Shown here one piece after another: positions 7,879-17,766 of a DNA stretch of 34,424 nt; within the stretch, counting starts at the first letter, position 1, and each line of letters opens with the position of its first letter. The notes beneath the pieces were generated by a model, which was not told the DNA's origin, searched no databases, and worked only from the letters and a program-made list of their open reading frames with translations. Source of the DNA: Rhodoferax sp. (GTDB lineage: Bacteria; Pseudomonadota; Gammaproteobacteria; Burkholderiales; Burkholderiaceae_C); contig JANXVI010000233.1 of assembly GCA_025351745.1 (NCBI GenBank), positions 1-34,424 on the forward strand, read 5' to 3'. The position numbers and the translations under genes are program-made.

Positions 7879-9263
7879 ACGAAAACACGCCTGTTGAGCC
7901 ATCGCCCAAGGAAATCATCCTCGTTAGCACCGCCGACACGACAGCGCCCAGCGTTTGCCCTGACGAGGCTCCAATTCCTGCGCCAAACGAACCGGCTCAG
8001 ACCCAGGCTGCGGTGGTTGTTGCACCAGTTGAACGTGCGGAGTCTGCGATAGCGACTATGGGTAACCGGTTCAGCGATGTTATCTCCGGTCAATTTGATG
8101 CCGATGAAGAGTTGGTCGAATTGGTTCCGCCCAAGCGCGTACTCGCGCCTATGGCGGAGACACCCAAGCTGCACAAGGTATTGGCACAGGCCGGTATGGG
8201 TTCGCGGCTGGAGATGGAACAGCTGATCATGGAAGGGCGCATTTCAGTCAACAATGAACCCGCGCATATCGGTCAGCGCATTCAGTTTGGTGACAACATC
8301 AAGGTCAACGGTAAGCCGATCCGCTTTCGTATCGATCCGCCGCCTGCGCGCGTGATCGCGTACCACAAGCCGGTCGGCGAAGTGGTGACCCACGATGATC
8401 CGCAAAACCGCCCCACCGTGTTTAGGCGCTTGCCCAAGCTGTACCAAGGCAAATGGCAGTCAGTGGGTCGCCTGGATTTGAATACCGAAGGATTGCTGCT
8501 ATTTACGAGTTCTGGTGAACTGGCAAACAATTTAATGCATCCCCGCTTCGGCCTGGAGCGCGAATACGCCGTGCGGGTGCTGGGATCTTTGAACAAAGAC
8601 GAGAAGAAAATGCTGCTTGAGGGCGTCAGGCTGGACGATGGCATGGCGCAATTCGGCTCCATAGAAGATGGTGGCGGTGAGGGTTCGAATTGCTGGTACC
8701 GCGTGACGATTTCCGAAGGCCGCAACCGCGAGGTGCGCCGCATGCTGGAAGCCGTTGGCCATGCCGTCAGCCGCTTGATTCGTATTCGTTATGGCGCAAT
8801 GGTTTTGCCCCGTGGACTCAAACGGGGCGCCTGGATGGAGCTGGACGAAGCTGATATTCGGTCACTGGTGCAGGCTGCCGGTGGTGGTCGCACCCCTTCA
8901 GAGGGCGTTCGGGAAGAGGGCGCGCCGCGTGGAAATCCTGGTCGAAGTCCTCAAGGCAACGGCCAGCGCCGTGGAGGCCGCACTGGCGGGCCGCGCGGGG
9001 CAAATGCCGGCGGTCAGCCGAACCCGATCCAAAGTGGTTTCAAGGGTAGAAATAGCCAGGCGGGTGCCAAAGGTGGTGGCCGACCCGATGGCAACCGCTT
9101 TGATCCGCAGAAGGAAGGGCGCAGTGGAGCAGCGCAACCAGACCCCATGAAGACCGCGTTTGGCTATATTGGCGCGGACAGCTTTACGCGCCAACGTCAA
9201 GACGCTGGACAACGGCCTTCGGGCGGTCCGGGTGGACAGCGGCGCAAAGGCCGTAGCCGCTAA
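7875..9263 (+). CDS. rluB: 23S rRNA pseudouridine synthase RluB with long Gly/Arg-rich tail
   Basis: The 462-residue protein has four parts: an acidic, Pro/Ala-rich leader (1-95), an S4 RNA-binding domain (about 98-145), an RsuA/RluB catalytic domain with GRLDLNTEG (198-206; Asp201 the likely nucleophile) and [10 protein letters not shown], and a low-complexity tail from about residue 335 rich in Gly, Arg, Gln and Asn. RluB modifies U2605 of 23S rRNA near the peptidyl transferase centre. The tail, with repeated GRxGG-type steps, resembles disordered RNA-binding tails and is longer than the catalytic family needs. Translation is probably coupled to scpB. RsuA or RluE/F are less likely given the scpB linkage. 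Confidence 0.92.
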   Translation: MNENTPVEPSPKEIILVSTADTTAPSVCPDEAPIPAPNEPAQTQAAVVVAPVERAESAIATMGNRFSDVISGQFDADEELVELVPPKRVLAPMAETPKLHKVLAQAGMGSRLEMEQLIMEGRISVNNEPAHIGQRIQFGDNIKVNGKPIRFRIDPPPARVIAYHKPVGEVVTHDDPQNRPTVFRRLPKLYQGKWQSVGRLDLNTEGLLLFTSSGELANNLMHPRFGLEREYAVRVLGSLNKDEKKMLLEGVRLDDGMAQFGSIEDGGGEGSNCWYRVTISEGRNREVRRMLEAVGHAVSRLIRIRYGAMVLPRGLKRGAWMELDEADIRSLVQAAGGGRTPSEGVREEGAPRGNPGRSPQGNGQRRGGRTGGPRGANAGGQPNPIQSGFKGRNSQAGAKGGGRPDGNRFDPQKEGRSGAAQPDPMKTAFGYIGADSFTRQRQDAGQRPSGGPGGQRRKGRSR

Positions 9264-9340
9264 CGGCCAATGCTAAAATCGTAGGCTTTGCCCCACTTTG
9301 GAGCAATAAGGCAGACTATTCAATCAGTTCAGGAAATATT

Positions 9341-9766
9341 ATGACAATCGAACGCACTCTCTCCATCATCAAGCCTGACGCTGTCGCCAAGAACGTCATC
9401 GGTCAAATTTACGCACGTTTTGAGGCCGCTGGCCTCAAGGTGATCGCGGCTCGCATGGCCCATTTGTCGCGTGGTGAAGCAGAAGCTTTCTACGCTGTCC
9501 ACAAAGCACGTCCTTTCTTCAAGGATCTGGTGGACTTCATGATTTCCGGCCCTGTCATGATCCAGGCACTCGAAGGCGAAAACGCAATTTTGAAGCACCG
9601 TGACCTGATGGGCGCTACCGATCCTAAAAAAGCGGCCCCTGGCACGATTCGCGCCGACTTTGCAGACACCATCGATGCCAATGCCGTGCACGGTTCCGAC
9701 GCTGTTGAAACAGCCGCCGTCGAAATCGCGTTCTTCTTTTCTGGCATGAACGTTTTCTCCTGCTAA
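9341..9766 (+). CDS. ndk: Nucleoside diphosphate kinase
   Basis: This complete 141-residue NDK catalyses phosphate transfer from ATP to other (d)NDPs through a phospho-histidine. The active-site motif NAVHGSD places the catalytic His at residue 117, and the nucleotide-binding KPDAV (11-15) is intact. Length is exactly typical. AGGA seven bases before the ATG gives a reasonable ribosome site. A TAAAAT at 9274-9279 could be a -10 box, but no good -35 is seen. The gene starts the conserved ndk-rlmN-pilF-rodZ-ispG cluster; rlmN follows after eight bases. Confidence 0.97.
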   Translation: MTIERTLSIIKPDAVAKNVIGQIYARFEAAGLKVIAARMAHLSRGEAEAFYAVHKARPFFKDLVDFMISGPVMIQALEGENAILKHRDLMGATDPKKAAPGTIRADFADTIDANAVHGSDAVETAAVEIAFFFSGMNVFSC

Positions 9767-9774
9767 GTTATGCA

Positions 9775-10938
9775 ATGACGGCCAACCTGCTTGATTACGA
9801 TCTAGACGGATTGGCCGCGTTTTGCGAGCGGCTTGGGGAAAAGCGCTTTCGTGCAACACAGCTTTTTCGCTGGATTCACCAAAAGGGCGCCGCACAGTTT
9901 GAGGACATGAGCGACCTCGCCAAATCTTTGCGCGAGAAGCTCAAGACCACGGCACGTGTCGAGGCACTTGTGGTGCTGTCGCAGCACATTTCTGCCGATG
10001 GCACTATCAAGTGGCTATTTGATGTTGGCGGTGGCAATGCTATCGAAGCCGTGTTTATTCCCGAAGATGATCGGGGCACGCTGTGCATTTCGTCCCAGGC
10101 CGGTTGCGCCGTGGCGTGCAGATTTTGCTCCACGGGGCACCAGGGTTTCAGCCGCAACCTGACGACTGGCGAGATTGTCTCCCAACTTTGGTTTGCTGAG
10201 CATTTTTTGCGCCGACATTTGAAAAAGGATGAGCGCGTCATTTCCAATGTGGTGATGATGGGCATGGGTGAGCCTCTGCAGAACTATGCGGCGCTGGTTC
10301 CAGCTTTGCGTGTCATGTTGGACGACCACGCGTACGGCTTGTCGCGCCGACGCGTCACGGTGTCCACCTCGGGTGTCGTGCCAATGATGGATCGCTTAGG
10401 TAAGGATTGCCCGGTTGCACTCGCGGTTTCCTTGCACGCACCCAATGATGCGTTGCGCGATGATCTGGTTCCTTTGAACCGCAAGTACCCGATCGCTGAG
10501 TTGCTAGAGGCATGTAAACGCTATTTGGAGGTCGCGCCCCGGGATTTCATTACCTTCGAGTACTGCATGTTGGATGGTGTCAATGACACCCCAGAACACG
10601 CGTCCCAACTGGTGAAGCTGGTTCGTTCCGGCGCGGGGGAACGTGCTTGGTGCAAATTTAACCTCATCCCATTCAATCCCTTCCCTGCCTCTGGTTTACT
10701 CAGGTCTTCGCAAGCGGCGGTCATCGTCTTTTCCAAAGTATTGAGTGACGCGGGCATCGTGACCACAATCCGCAAGACCCGAGGCGACGATATTGATGCT
10801 GCCTGTGGTCAACTAGCGGGTGATGTACAAGATAGAACGAATGTTCAGACGCGAATCGGCAAGCGCCGAACTATCATCATTAGGCCCGAAAATCAATTGT
10901 CTCCGCTGGGGAGAGAGGACACTGTAAATGACTCATAA
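9775..10938 (+). CDS. rlmN: Dual-specificity RNA methyltransferase RlmN
   Basis: This 387-residue radical SAM enzyme methylates C2 of adenine at A2503 of 23S rRNA and A37 of some tRNAs. The cluster motif [11 protein letters not shown] supplies Cys111, Cys115 and Cys118 for the 4Fe-4S cluster. The C-terminal cysteine in [12 protein letters not shown] is the expected methyl-carrying residue, and [11 protein letters not shown] and the GMGEPLQNY motif are family hallmarks. It follows ndk at eight bases, and its last 11 bases overlap the start of the pilotin gene, consistent with one operon. Length is normal; the 20 or so residues after the last catalytic motif are slightly longer than in E. coli. 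Confidence 0.97.
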   Translation: MTANLLDYDLDGLAAFCERLGEKRFRATQLFRWIHQKGAAQFEDMSDLAKSLREKLKTTARVEALVVLSQHISADGTIKWLFDVGGGNAIEAVFIPEDDRGTLCISSQAGCAVACRFCSTGHQGFSRNLTTGEIVSQLWFAEHFLRRHLKKDERVISNVVMMGMGEPLQNYAALVPALRVMLDDHAYGLSRRRVTVSTSGVVPMMDRLGKDCPVALAVSLHAPNDALRDDLVPLNRKYPIAELLEACKRYLEVAPRDFITFEYCMLDGVNDTPEHASQLVKLVRSGAGERAWCKFNLIPFNPFPASGLLRSSQAAVIVFSKVLSDAGIVTTIRKTRGDDIDAACGQLAGDVQDRTNVQTRIGKRRTIIIRPENQLSPLGREDTVNDS

Positions 10939-11755
10939 AGTGCGGATTGGCGTTGCGGCGCTCACTGGGATTGTGTGGTTGTGCTTGGCGGGTCCTGCCA
11001 TTGTGGTGGTTTCTGGCTGTGCGTCTACCATGCCGGGTGCCAATTTGAATTCGGATCGGGTCACCGAGTCGGATGAGTCAGACGCTCAAAAACGGGCGCG
11101 TTTGCGGCTGGAATTGGCCGTGGCCTACTTTGACAAGGGTCAAACAACGGATGCCTTGGATCAGCTCAAACAGTCCATCACTGCAGACCCTTCGCTGTTT
11201 GAGGCCTACAACCTGCGTGGCTTGATCTACATGCGCTTGAACGACATCCCCCTCGCAGAAGAAAGTTTCCGACGCGCACTAACTATCAACCCCAAGGCCG
11301 CAACGGTCCAGCACAACTATGGATGGATGTTGTGCCAGCAATCCCGTTATGCCGAATCGACACAGTTTTTCGGCAGTGCGCTGGCCAACCCTGCCTATGG
11401 TGAGCGCGCTAAGACCTGGATGGCACAGGGTTTGTGTCAGATGAGGGCGAACCAACCTGCCGAAGCAGAGAGCAGTTTTTTGCGCTCGTACGAGCTTGAT
11501 GCCGGCAACCCGATTACCGCATATAACCTATCGCAATTGTTGTACCAGCGTAGTGAATTTGTTCGCGCTCAGTTTTATGTACGACGGCTCAACAACAGCG
11601 AACTCGCAAATGCAGAGTCGCTGTGGCTAGGTATAAAGGTAGAGCGGCGTATGGAAAATCGCGATGCAATGGCGCAGTTGAGCGCGCAATTGAAAAAGCG
11701 CTATCCACAGTCCCGTGAAAATCTGGCATTGGAGAGGGGTGCCTTCAATGAGTGA
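10928..11755 (+). CDS. pilF: Type IV pilus pilotin-like TPR lipoprotein (PilF/PilW)
   Basis: This 275-residue protein has a signal peptide with lipobox VSGC (Cys31) and then about six tetratricopeptide repeats, for example [21 protein letters not shown] and [26 protein letters not shown]. This is the architecture of PilF/PilW, the outer-membrane lipoprotein that helps PilQ secretin assemble during type IV pilus biogenesis. Position between rlmN and a RodZ-like gene is the conserved context for this protein in beta- and gammaproteobacteria. The start overlaps rlmN and the end overlaps the next gene by eight bases. Actual pilus function cannot be seen from this window. Confidence 0.88.
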   Translation: MTHKVRIGVAALTGIVWLCLAGPAIVVVSGCASTMPGANLNSDRVTESDESDAQKRARLRLELAVAYFDKGQTTDALDQLKQSITADPSLFEAYNLRGLIYMRLNDIPLAEESFRRALTINPKAATVQHNYGWMLCQQSRYAESTQFFGSALANPAYGERAKTWMAQGLCQMRANQPAEAESSFLRSYELDAGNPITAYNLSQLLYQRSEFVRAQFYVRRLNNSELANAESLWLGIKVERRMENRDAMAQLSAQLKKRYPQSRENLALERGAFNE

Positions 11756-12815
11756 CGCTGGCTTCTCTGAAGCAGTCGGTGCGAGGCAAGAACACGCGCC
11801 AGCGGGGGAAATCTCCGCTGGCACCATGATGCGCAACGCCAGAGAGGCGTCCGGATTGCATGTGGCGGCTCTGGCAGTTTCAATGAAAATTCCGGTCAAG
11901 AAACTCGAAGCGCTGGAGTCCGATAGGCTGGACCTGCTGCACGACGCGGTATTTGTGCGGGCGTTGGCTGCCAGCGTATGCCGCGCCCTAAAGATAGATC
12001 CTGTACCCATCCTCAATAAGTTGCCGCTGAATTCCGCGCCTAGGTTAAGCCCTGATGAGCGGGGCATCAATGCACCGTTTCATTCTCCCAATGATGCAAC
12101 AGGAATGGCAATTTCAGAGCTGCTTGCCAAGCCTTCGACACTGATTGTTCTCGCACTATTGGTTGCGGGGATTGCGGTCTACTTTTTCCCAGACGTCAAA
12201 ATGCCAAATTGGTATGGCGAGTTGTCAAGCCCATCGACAAAGTCGCCTGACGGTACAAGCCTGCCGCAAGTATTGGAGCCATCCGCCGAGACCACCACTG
12301 AACCTGTTAGCGCAACAACGTCTACCCAAGGTGTTCCATATTCTTTCAATGGCTCCGCCGCAAAAGAGGTGGTTGCGTTGTCACCTGCAGCAATTGCGTC
12401 GACCAGTTTGGAGACGCCAACGGTAAAGGCTTCAGCGTCGGTTCCAATTAGGGTGGCAACCAGTCAACCTGTGTTCACTGCCAATCGATCGCTTACTGTT
12501 GCGAGTGTTCCATCTGCGCCAGCCAGCATCCCAGGTCTTGGGGTAAGCAGCCCGGCTGTTACTCCAATCTTACCGCCCGTGGGTCTGGTTGTTTTCAAAG
12601 CCAAGGGCTCCACATGGGTGAAGGTGGTCGATTCCAAAGGTGTTGTGCAGTTAAGCAAGACCATTGTGGATGGCGAGGTCGTAGGTGCTTCGGGCACCGT
12701 ACCATTGTCGATTGTGATTGGGCGGGCCGATGTGACGGATGTAGAGGTCCGTGGCAAGCCCTTTGTTTTGCTGGGTGTGTCCAAAGACAATGTTGCGCGA
12801 TTTGAGGTGAAGTAG
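11748..12815 (+). CDS. rodZ: RodZ-like helix-turn-helix membrane protein
   Basis: This 355-residue protein has an N-terminal Cro/C1-type helix-turn-helix (HTH_25, about residues 25-90, [20 protein letters not shown] onward), a single membrane span (about 131-147), a Ser/Thr/Pro/Ala-rich linker (150-280) and a C-terminal beta domain of the DUF4115 type ([16 protein letters not shown] onward). RodZ links MreB filaments to the cell-wall elongation machinery. The start at ATG 11748 overlaps the pilotin stop. An upstream start at 11715 is possible but would add residues inside the previous gene. The stop overlaps the GTG start of ispG by one base. Sequence of the linker is poorly conserved, as expected. 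Confidence 0.87.
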   Translation: MSDAGFSEAVGARQEHAPAGEISAGTMMRNAREASGLHVAALAVSMKIPVKKLEALESDRLDLLHDAVFVRALAASVCRALKIDPVPILNKLPLNSAPRLSPDERGINAPFHSPNDATGMAISELLAKPSTLIVLALLVAGIAVYFFPDVKMPNWYGELSSPSTKSPDGTSLPQVLEPSAETTTEPVSATTSTQGVPYSFNGSAAKEVVALSPAAIASTSLETPTVKASASVPIRVATSQPVFTANRSLTVASVPSAPASIPGLGVSSPAVTPILPPVGLVVFKAKGSTWVKVVDSKGVVQLSKTIVDGEVVGASGTVPLSIVIGRADVTDVEVRGKPFVLLGVSKDNVARFEVK

Positions 12816-14089
12816 TGGATTCCAACTTAGCAATTGCTTTGTCAACGCCCGTGCGACGCAAGTCGCTGCAAGCGCGCGTCGTATGGGGTGGGCGGGTCGT
12901 CACGGTTGGGGGCGATGCTCCGGTGCGGCTGCAATCGATGACCAACACGGATACCGCCGACGCCATAGGAACCGCCATCCAGGTCAAGGAATTGGCGCTT
13001 GCCGGATCAGAGATCGTCCGCATTACGGTAAATACCCCCGAAGCAGCGCAGGCCGTTCCATATGTGCGGGAGCAGTTGGATCGCATGGGTGTAGACGTGC
13101 CGTTGTGCGGTGACTTTCACTTCAATGGCCATCGTCTGTTGACCGATTACCCCGAATGTGCGAAGGCCCTGTCGAAGTACCGGATCAACCCGGGAAACGT
13201 GGGGAAGGGTGACAAGCGGGACAAGCAGTTTTCACAAATGATTGAGGCCGCTGTGCGGTGGGACAAGCCTGTTCGCATTGGAGTGAATTGGGGTAGCCTG
13301 GACCAGGAGTTGCTCGCTTCATTGATGGACGACAACAGCCGTCGCACCGTGCCGTGGGATGCCAGACCCGTGATGTATGAAGCGTTGATTACTTCCGCCA
13401 TCGAGTCGGCTCAAAGGGCCGAAGCTATTGGTATGGACCCGAGCCAAATCATCCTCTCCTGCAAAGTCAGCGGCGTGCAAGATTTGGTAGCGGTATACCG
13501 GGAGTTGGCGCGTCGGTGTTCCTATGCGCTGCATCTTGGGCTTACCGAAGCCGGTATGGGGACCAAAGGTACCGTTGCCTCCGCAGTGGCTTTGGGTGTT
13601 CTGCTGCAAGAAGGCATAGGCGACACGATTCGTGTCTCGTTAACACCCGCTCCGGGTGAGTCGCGCTCGCAGGAGGTCGTTGTAGCGTCGGAAATTATTC
13701 AGGCACTGGGCTTGCGCCATTTCGTTCCCAGTGTCACGGCATGCCCCGGTTGTGGGCGCACCACCAGCACGACCTTTCAAGAATTGACCCAGCAGATCGA
13801 CGATTTTTTGAGGGCAAAAATGCCGGAATGGCGTGAAAGTTTCCCCGGTGTTGAAAATCTGAAGGTTGCCGTAATGGGTTGCATCGTCAATGGGCCAGGT
13901 GAAAGCAAACACGCGGACATTGGTATCAGCTTGCCTGGTACCGGTGAGGTGCCTGCCGCCCCGGTTTTCATTGATGGCGAGAAGCGTATGACTTTGCGCG
14001 GAGACACCATCGCGGCCGATTTTCAGGCAGTCGTTGAAGGCTACATTCAGCGCCGATTTGGTGCTGGGGCAACTCCACTTCAACTTTAG
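12815..14089 (+). CDS. ispG: 4-hydroxy-3-methylbut-2-enyl diphosphate synthase IspG
   Basis: The 424-residue enzyme catalyses the reductive ring opening of MEcPP to HMBPP in the MEP isoprenoid pathway, using a 4Fe-4S cluster. The cluster cysteines are in TACPGCGRT and [10 protein letters not shown], and the TIM-barrel N-terminal part has [16 protein letters not shown] and RIGVNWGSL. Length is typical of the beta/gammaproteobacterial form. The start is taken as GTG at 12815, which overlaps the rodZ stop by one base; a later start before [12 protein letters not shown] is possible. It ends the ndk-rlmN-pilF-rodZ-ispG series. The gene usually found next, hisS, is absent here. Confidence 0.96.
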   Translation: MDSNLAIALSTPVRRKSLQARVVWGGRVVTVGGDAPVRLQSMTNTDTADAIGTAIQVKELALAGSEIVRITVNTPEAAQAVPYVREQLDRMGVDVPLCGDFHFNGHRLLTDYPECAKALSKYRINPGNVGKGDKRDKQFSQMIEAAVRWDKPVRIGVNWGSLDQELLASLMDDNSRRTVPWDARPVMYEALITSAIESAQRAEAIGMDPSQIILSCKVSGVQDLVAVYRELARRCSYALHLGLTEAGMGTKGTVASAVALGVLLQEGIGDTIRVSLTPAPGESRSQEVVVASEIIQALGLRHFVPSVTACPGCGRTTSTTFQELTQQIDDFLRAKMPEWRESFPGVENLKVAVMGCIVNGPGESKHADIGISLPGTGEVPAAPVFIDGEKRMTLRGDTIAADFQAVVEGYIQRRFGAGATPLQL

Positions 14090-14111
14090 AACTTCGCGGA
14101 CGCTATACCCG

Positions 14112-14139
14112 TTGGCACAAAGGGCCAACAGCCTACAAT
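14112..14139 (+). promoter_or_regulatory. Strong sigma70-like promoter upstream of yfgM
   Basis: TTGGCA (14112-14117) and TACAAT (14134-14139) are separated by 16 bases, and yfgM starts 24 bases after the -10 box. A GTTGGC/GCCAAC inverted repeat (14111-14129) overlaps the -35 element. This lies in the 73-base ispG-yfgM gap, so the downstream yfgM-bamB-der genes probably have their own promoter. Confidence 0.6.
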
Positions 14140-14162
14140 CCTTGGCTTAACTCAATACACAC

Positions 14163-14846
14163 ATGGCAAATCATTTAGACCTCGAAGAACAAGAGCAGCT
14201 TGACCAGCTGAAGCATTTCTGGAAGCAGTACGGAAACCTGATCACATGGGGACTGATTCTGGTGCTGGGCGCGGTGGCTGCATGGAATGTTTATCACCGC
14301 TGGCAACATGACCAATCTGTGCAGGCCGCTGCCATGTACGACGAAGTTGAAAAGGTTGTGGGTAGTGGCGACGTACAAAAGGCTGAACGCGCTTTCAATG
14401 ACATGAAAGACCACTTTGCCAAAGCCGCTTTCACACAGCAGGCCGGATTGCTGGTTGCGAAAATGACTTATGAGTCGGGCAAAGTAGACGTTGCAAAGGC
14501 TACTCTGAGTTGGCTGGTGGAAAATGCTGCGGACAGGGGCTATGCATCTGTTGCGAGGCTGCGCCTGTCCTCCGTGCTGATTGATGCAAAAGCCTACGAC
14601 GACGCGCTCAAACTGTTGGGCACCGGTATAGCAGACGAATTTACGGCACTGGCCGATGACAGAAGAGGTGACATTTACCTGCTGCAGGACAAAAGACCCG
14701 AAGCCAAAGTGGCGTACGAAAAGGCGTACAAGGCATTTGATGAGAAATCGGAATACCGGCGTTTGGTCAGCGTAAAGCTCAACACTTTGGGCGGGAACCC
14801 GCAATCAGATGTGACGATGGCCGCCGTTGTAGGGGGCGCAAAGTGA
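14163..14846 (+). CDS. yfgM: YfgM-family ancillary SecYEG translocon protein
   Basis: This 227-residue protein has a short cytoplasmic N-terminus (LDLEEQEQLDQLKHFWKQYG), one membrane span (about residues 25-45, ITWGLILVLGAVAAW) and a periplasmic TPR-like domain, the TPR_21 architecture. In E. coli YfgM pairs with PpiD at the SecYEG translocon and assists handover to periplasmic chaperones. It is followed by bamB with a four-base GTGA overlap, the usual pairing. Length is normal. In relatives I expect hisS immediately upstream; here a promoter-like sequence occupies that gap. Confidence 0.92.
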   Translation: MANHLDLEEQEQLDQLKHFWKQYGNLITWGLILVLGAVAAWNVYHRWQHDQSVQAAAMYDEVEKVVGSGDVQKAERAFNDMKDHFAKAAFTQQAGLLVAKMTYESGKVDVAKATLSWLVENAADRGYASVARLRLSSVLIDAKAYDDALKLLGTGIADEFTALADDRRGDIYLLQDKRPEAKVAYEKAYKAFDEKSEYRRLVSVKLNTLGGNPQSDVTMAAVVGGAK

Positions 14847-15973
14847 ACTTCTTCAGCCCAAAATTCAATAAGTTAGCCCTCAACTTCGGTGTCGCGTTGA
14901 TGGTGACAGCCTGCGCCGGAACCGATAAATCCAAACAGTTGGACTTGGGACCGAACACGCCGTTGGTTGGCGTTCGGTCCGCTTGGACGTCCAGCATAGG
15001 CGCAGTGGGTTTTCCATTGGAAATTCGCACCGTTGGACATCTGGCTTATGTCGCCAGCTCCGATGGCACAGTCGCTGCAATCGATGCAAGAACGGGTGGC
15101 GACTTGTGGCGCACGGCCTTGGGCGTCAAGTTGTCGGCCGGCGTTGGTAGCGATGGCCGCTACGCTGCCGTCGTCAGCCGTGAGAACGAATTGATTGTGC
15201 TGGACAGTGGCAAAGAACTCTGGCGCCAAAAACTGGGCGCTGTGTCGCTGACATCACCGTATGTGGCGGGCGCGCGCGTGTTCGCGCTGTCCGCTGACCG
15301 CACAGTGTCGGCATTTGATGTCGTGACAGGGCGCAAGCTCTGGCAGCAGCAGCGTAGCGGCGAGGCACTGGTATTAGGTCGCTCCGGCATAGTCATGGCC
15401 ATTGGCGATACCCTGGTGACGGGCTTGGCCGGTCGTTTGGTTGGCATGAATCCTCTCAACGGAAAAATTCGTTGGGAGGCCCAGGTTGCCAACAGCCGTG
15501 GTACCAATGAGGTCGAGCGTCTAGTTGATTTGGTATCCGGCGTAAGTCGCCAAGGAGATCAGGTGTGTGTGCGGGCCTTCCAGTCGGCTATTGGCTGCGT
15601 GGACGGGGTCAAAGGGACTCTGGCGTGGAGCAAGACCGCCTCCAGCTCTACCGGGCTAGATGGCGACGCGTCTGAAATATTCGGTACTGAAAGCGACGGC
15701 AGGGTGATTTCGTGGAAGCGCGCCGATGGTGAACGCTTGTGGATGTCGGAGCGTCTGCGTTTTAGAAACCTGACCGGACCTGTTCTTGTAGGTCAATCCG
15801 TTGTCATCGGTGACGAGGCTGGAACCCTGCACTTTTTGTCACGCAAAGATGGCTCGCCCTTGAACCGCGTGTCTACCGATGGCTCGGCCATTCAAGCTTC
15901 ACCGGTCCTGGTCGGTCAAACTCTCGTCGCAGTGACACAACGGGGCGGAATCTTTGGCTTTAAACCAGAGTGA
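14843..15973 (+). CDS. bamB: Outer-membrane assembly lipoprotein BamB
   Basis: This 376-residue lipoprotein has lipobox VTAC (Cys24) and then an eight-bladed beta-propeller of PQQ-like repeats, seen as AIDARTGGDLWR, AFDVVTGRKLWQQ, GMNPLNGKIRWEA and SWKRADGERLW. BamB is the non-essential scaffold of the Bam complex and binds BamA in the periplasm. The likely start is GTG at 14843, which overlaps the yfgM stop. The lipobox is 24 residues from this start, a sensible signal-peptide length. der follows after 18 bases, as in many proteobacteria. Confidence 0.95.
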   Translation: MNFFSPKFNKLALNFGVALMVTACAGTDKSKQLDLGPNTPLVGVRSAWTSSIGAVGFPLEIRTVGHLAYVASSDGTVAAIDARTGGDLWRTALGVKLSAGVGSDGRYAAVVSRENELIVLDSGKELWRQKLGAVSLTSPYVAGARVFALSADRTVSAFDVVTGRKLWQQQRSGEALVLGRSGIVMAIGDTLVTGLAGRLVGMNPLNGKIRWEAQVANSRGTNEVERLVDLVSGVSRQGDQVCVRAFQSAIGCVDGVKGTLAWSKTASSSTGLDGDASEIFGTESDGRVISWKRADGERLWMSERLRFRNLTGPVLVGQSVVIGDEAGTLHFLSRKDGSPLNRVSTDGSAIQASPVLVGQTLVAVTQRGGIFGFKPE

Positions 15974-15991
15974 TGGTCTAAACCTCACAAC

Positions 15992-17335
15992 ATGAAACCT
16001 GTCATTGCATTGGTTGGCCGCCCCAACGTCGGCAAATCAACTCTGTTCAATCGTCTTACGAAGACGCGCGATGCCATCGTGGCCGACTATGCGGGGCTGA
16101 CGCGGGACCGCCACTACGGTAATGGCAAGCAAGGGGAGCACGAATTCATCGTCATCGACACCGGTGGGTTTGAGCCAGATGCCACCTCCGGTATCTACAA
16201 GGAGATGGCCAAGCAAACGCGGCAAGCCGTCGCTGAGGCTGATGTTGTCATGTTTGTGGTGGATGCCCGTGCGGGTTTGTCGGCACAAGACCATGAGATC
16301 GGCAAATACTTGCGCAAACTGGGCAAGCCGTGTGTCTTGGTGGCCAACAAGTCCGAAGGCATGACGGCTGGAGCTCAGCTGGTTGAGTTCTTTGAATTGG
16401 GTTTGGGCGAGGTTTTTCCGATCTCTGCAGCCCACGGCCAAGGCATCAAGCCCTTGGTGGATCTTGCATTGGGACCATTGGTCTCTCCCGATGAAGGTGT
16501 CGAAGAGGCGGAAGTGGACCCTGGTGTTATCAAACTAGCCGTTGCCGGACGCCCCAACGTCGGAAAATCCACGCTGATCAATACGTGGTTGGGTGAGGAG
16601 CGTCTGGTTGCCTTTGATTTACCAGGCACCACGCGCGACGCTATTTCCGTTCCCTTTGAGCGTAAAGGGCAGCGCTTTGAATTGATTGACACCGCGGGAT
16701 TGCGGCGCAAGGGCCAGGTTTTTGAAGCCATTGAAAAATTCTCAGTGGTCAAAACCCTTCAGGCGATTGAATCTGCCAGTGTCGTGTTGTTGCTCATTGA
16801 TGCCACGCAAGGGGTCACTGACCAGGATGCACACATTGCGGGTTTTATCTTGGAGTCTGGCCGTGCAGTGGTCGTTGCCATTAACAAGTGGGATGCAGTC
16901 GATGAGTACGCCCGCGAGCTGGTGAAGCGCTCCATAGAAACACGTCTTGGTTTTCTGAAGTTTGCGGCCCAGCATTTGATCTCCGCACAAAAGCGCCAGG
17001 GACTGGGTCCCCTGTGGGATTCCATTGCGCAGGCCCACAAAGCGGCAAACTGCAAAATGTCAACGCCGGTGTTGACGCGTCTGCTGCTAGAGGCTGTGCA
17101 GTTTCAAACGCCCAAAAAATCGGGCATGTACCGGCCCAAGCTGCGTTATGCGCACCAAGGGGGCATGAATCCACCGATCATCATCATTCACGGAAACTCG
17201 CTGGAGCATGTGACGGACGCGTACAAACGATTCCTAGAAGGGCGGTTCCGCAAGGAATTCAATTTGGTAGGGACGCCGTTGCGTATTCAGATGAAGTCGT
17301 CTCAAAACCCTTACTCGGACAAGGACGATAAGTAA
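15992..17335 (+). CDS. der: Ribosome-assembly GTPase Der (EngA)
   Basis: This 447-residue protein contains two consecutive GTPase domains, each with GRPNVGKST (residues 9-17 and 186-194), then DTGGF and DTAGL switch regions, followed by a KH-like C-terminal domain (about 360-447). Der is essential for 50S subunit maturation. The G4 motif of domain 1 reads NKSEG (119-123) rather than the classical NKxD, while domain 2 has a normal NKWD. From memory, NKxEG in domain 1 is common in betaproteobacteria, so it is not taken as a defect. Length and order are normal for bamB-der-hfq. Confidence 0.97.
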   Translation: MKPVIALVGRPNVGKSTLFNRLTKTRDAIVADYAGLTRDRHYGNGKQGEHEFIVIDTGGFEPDATSGIYKEMAKQTRQAVAEADVVMFVVDARAGLSAQDHEIGKYLRKLGKPCVLVANKSEGMTAGAQLVEFFELGLGEVFPISAAHGQGIKPLVDLALGPLVSPDEGVEEAEVDPGVIKLAVAGRPNVGKSTLINTWLGEERLVAFDLPGTTRDAISVPFERKGQRFELIDTAGLRRKGQVFEAIEKFSVVKTLQAIESASVVLLLIDATQGVTDQDAHIAGFILESGRAVVVAINKWDAVDEYARELVKRSIETRLGFLKFAAQHLISAQKRQGLGPLWDSIAQAHKAANCKMSTPVLTRLLLEAVQFQTPKKSGMYRPKLRYAHQGGMNPPIIIIHGNSLEHVTDAYKRFLEGRFRKEFNLVGTPLRIQMKSSQNPYSDKDDK

Positions 17336-17395
17336 GCTTTCTGAGTGTAAAAACCGCCATTTGCGTCGAAGATGTTCGCGTAGTCTCGTTGGTTT

Positions 17396-17407
17396 ACACC
17401 GCGGTGT
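17396..17407. promoter_or_regulatory. 12-bp perfect palindrome upstream of hfq
   Basis: ACACCGCGGTGT is a perfect dyad 45 bases before the hfq start. It follows TTGGTT (17390-17395) and precedes TATCGT (17410-17415), but their 14-base spacing is too short for a good promoter. It could be an operator in the hfq leader or a chance GC-rich dyad. Confidence 0.35.
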
Positions 17408-17452
17408 GGTATCGTCCAACCTTCTTAATCTACTTAGAACACGGAGAATATC

Positions 17453-17701
17453 GTGAGCAACAAAGGGCAGTTACTGCAAGACCCATTCCTCAACGCTTTG
17501 CGTCGAGAGCATGTTCCGGTCTCCATCTATTTGGTCAACGGTATCAAACTGCAAGGGCAGGTTGAATCATTTGATCAATACGTAGTGTTGCTGCGCAATA
17601 CGGTCACCCAGATGGTGTACAAGCACGCCATTTCCACCATAGTTCCCGGACGTGCGGTTAATTTCGCTGCGCCTGCAGGGGACTCGCCTGAAGCTGCGTG
17701 A
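17453..17701 (+). CDS. hfq: RNA chaperone Hfq
   Basis: This 82-residue protein forms the Sm-like hexamer that helps small RNAs pair with mRNAs. The Sm1 region ([32 protein letters not shown]) and the Sm2 motif VYKHAIST are intact, with the conserved Gln8, Asp9 and Phe residues of the proximal U-binding site. The start is GTG at 17453, with GGAG seven bases upstream. The C-terminal tail after the Sm fold is short, as in other betaproteobacteria. hflX follows, but a terminator-like hairpin lies between them. Confidence 0.97.
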   Translation: MSNKGQLLQDPFLNALRREHVPVSIYLVNGIKLQGQVESFDQYVVLLRNTVTQMVYKHAISTIVPGRAVNFAAPAGDSPEAA

Positions 17702-17705
17702 GCAC

Positions 17706-17728
17706 CAGGGCTGTAAGGGCCCTGTTTT
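17706..17728 (+). terminator. Rho-independent terminator between hfq and hflX
   Basis: CAGGGC (17706-17711) pairs with GCCCTG (17719-17724) around a 7-base loop, followed directly by TTTT. It begins four bases after the hfq stop. The short stem and T-run suggest partial termination, so hfq could be expressed well above hflX. Confidence 0.6.
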
Positions 17729-17742
17729 CGACAAGCCCGCTT

Positions 17743-17766
17743 TCCAGTAGTTAATTTGATAGCAGC
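17743..17766 (+). repeat. Possible remnant of the 56-bp repeat, right end
   Basis: The segment ending TTTGATAGCA resembles the right end of repeat copy 1 (AGTAG...AATTGATAGCA), with about three bases deleted. The probable hflX start codon (TTG, 17756-17758) falls inside it. Only about 20 bases match, so chance similarity remains possible. Confidence 0.3.

Noticed and set aside
16346..16360. NKSEG in Der domain 1 as a defective GTPase motif
   Set aside because: From memory this form is usual in betaproteobacterial Der, and the rest of the domain is intact.
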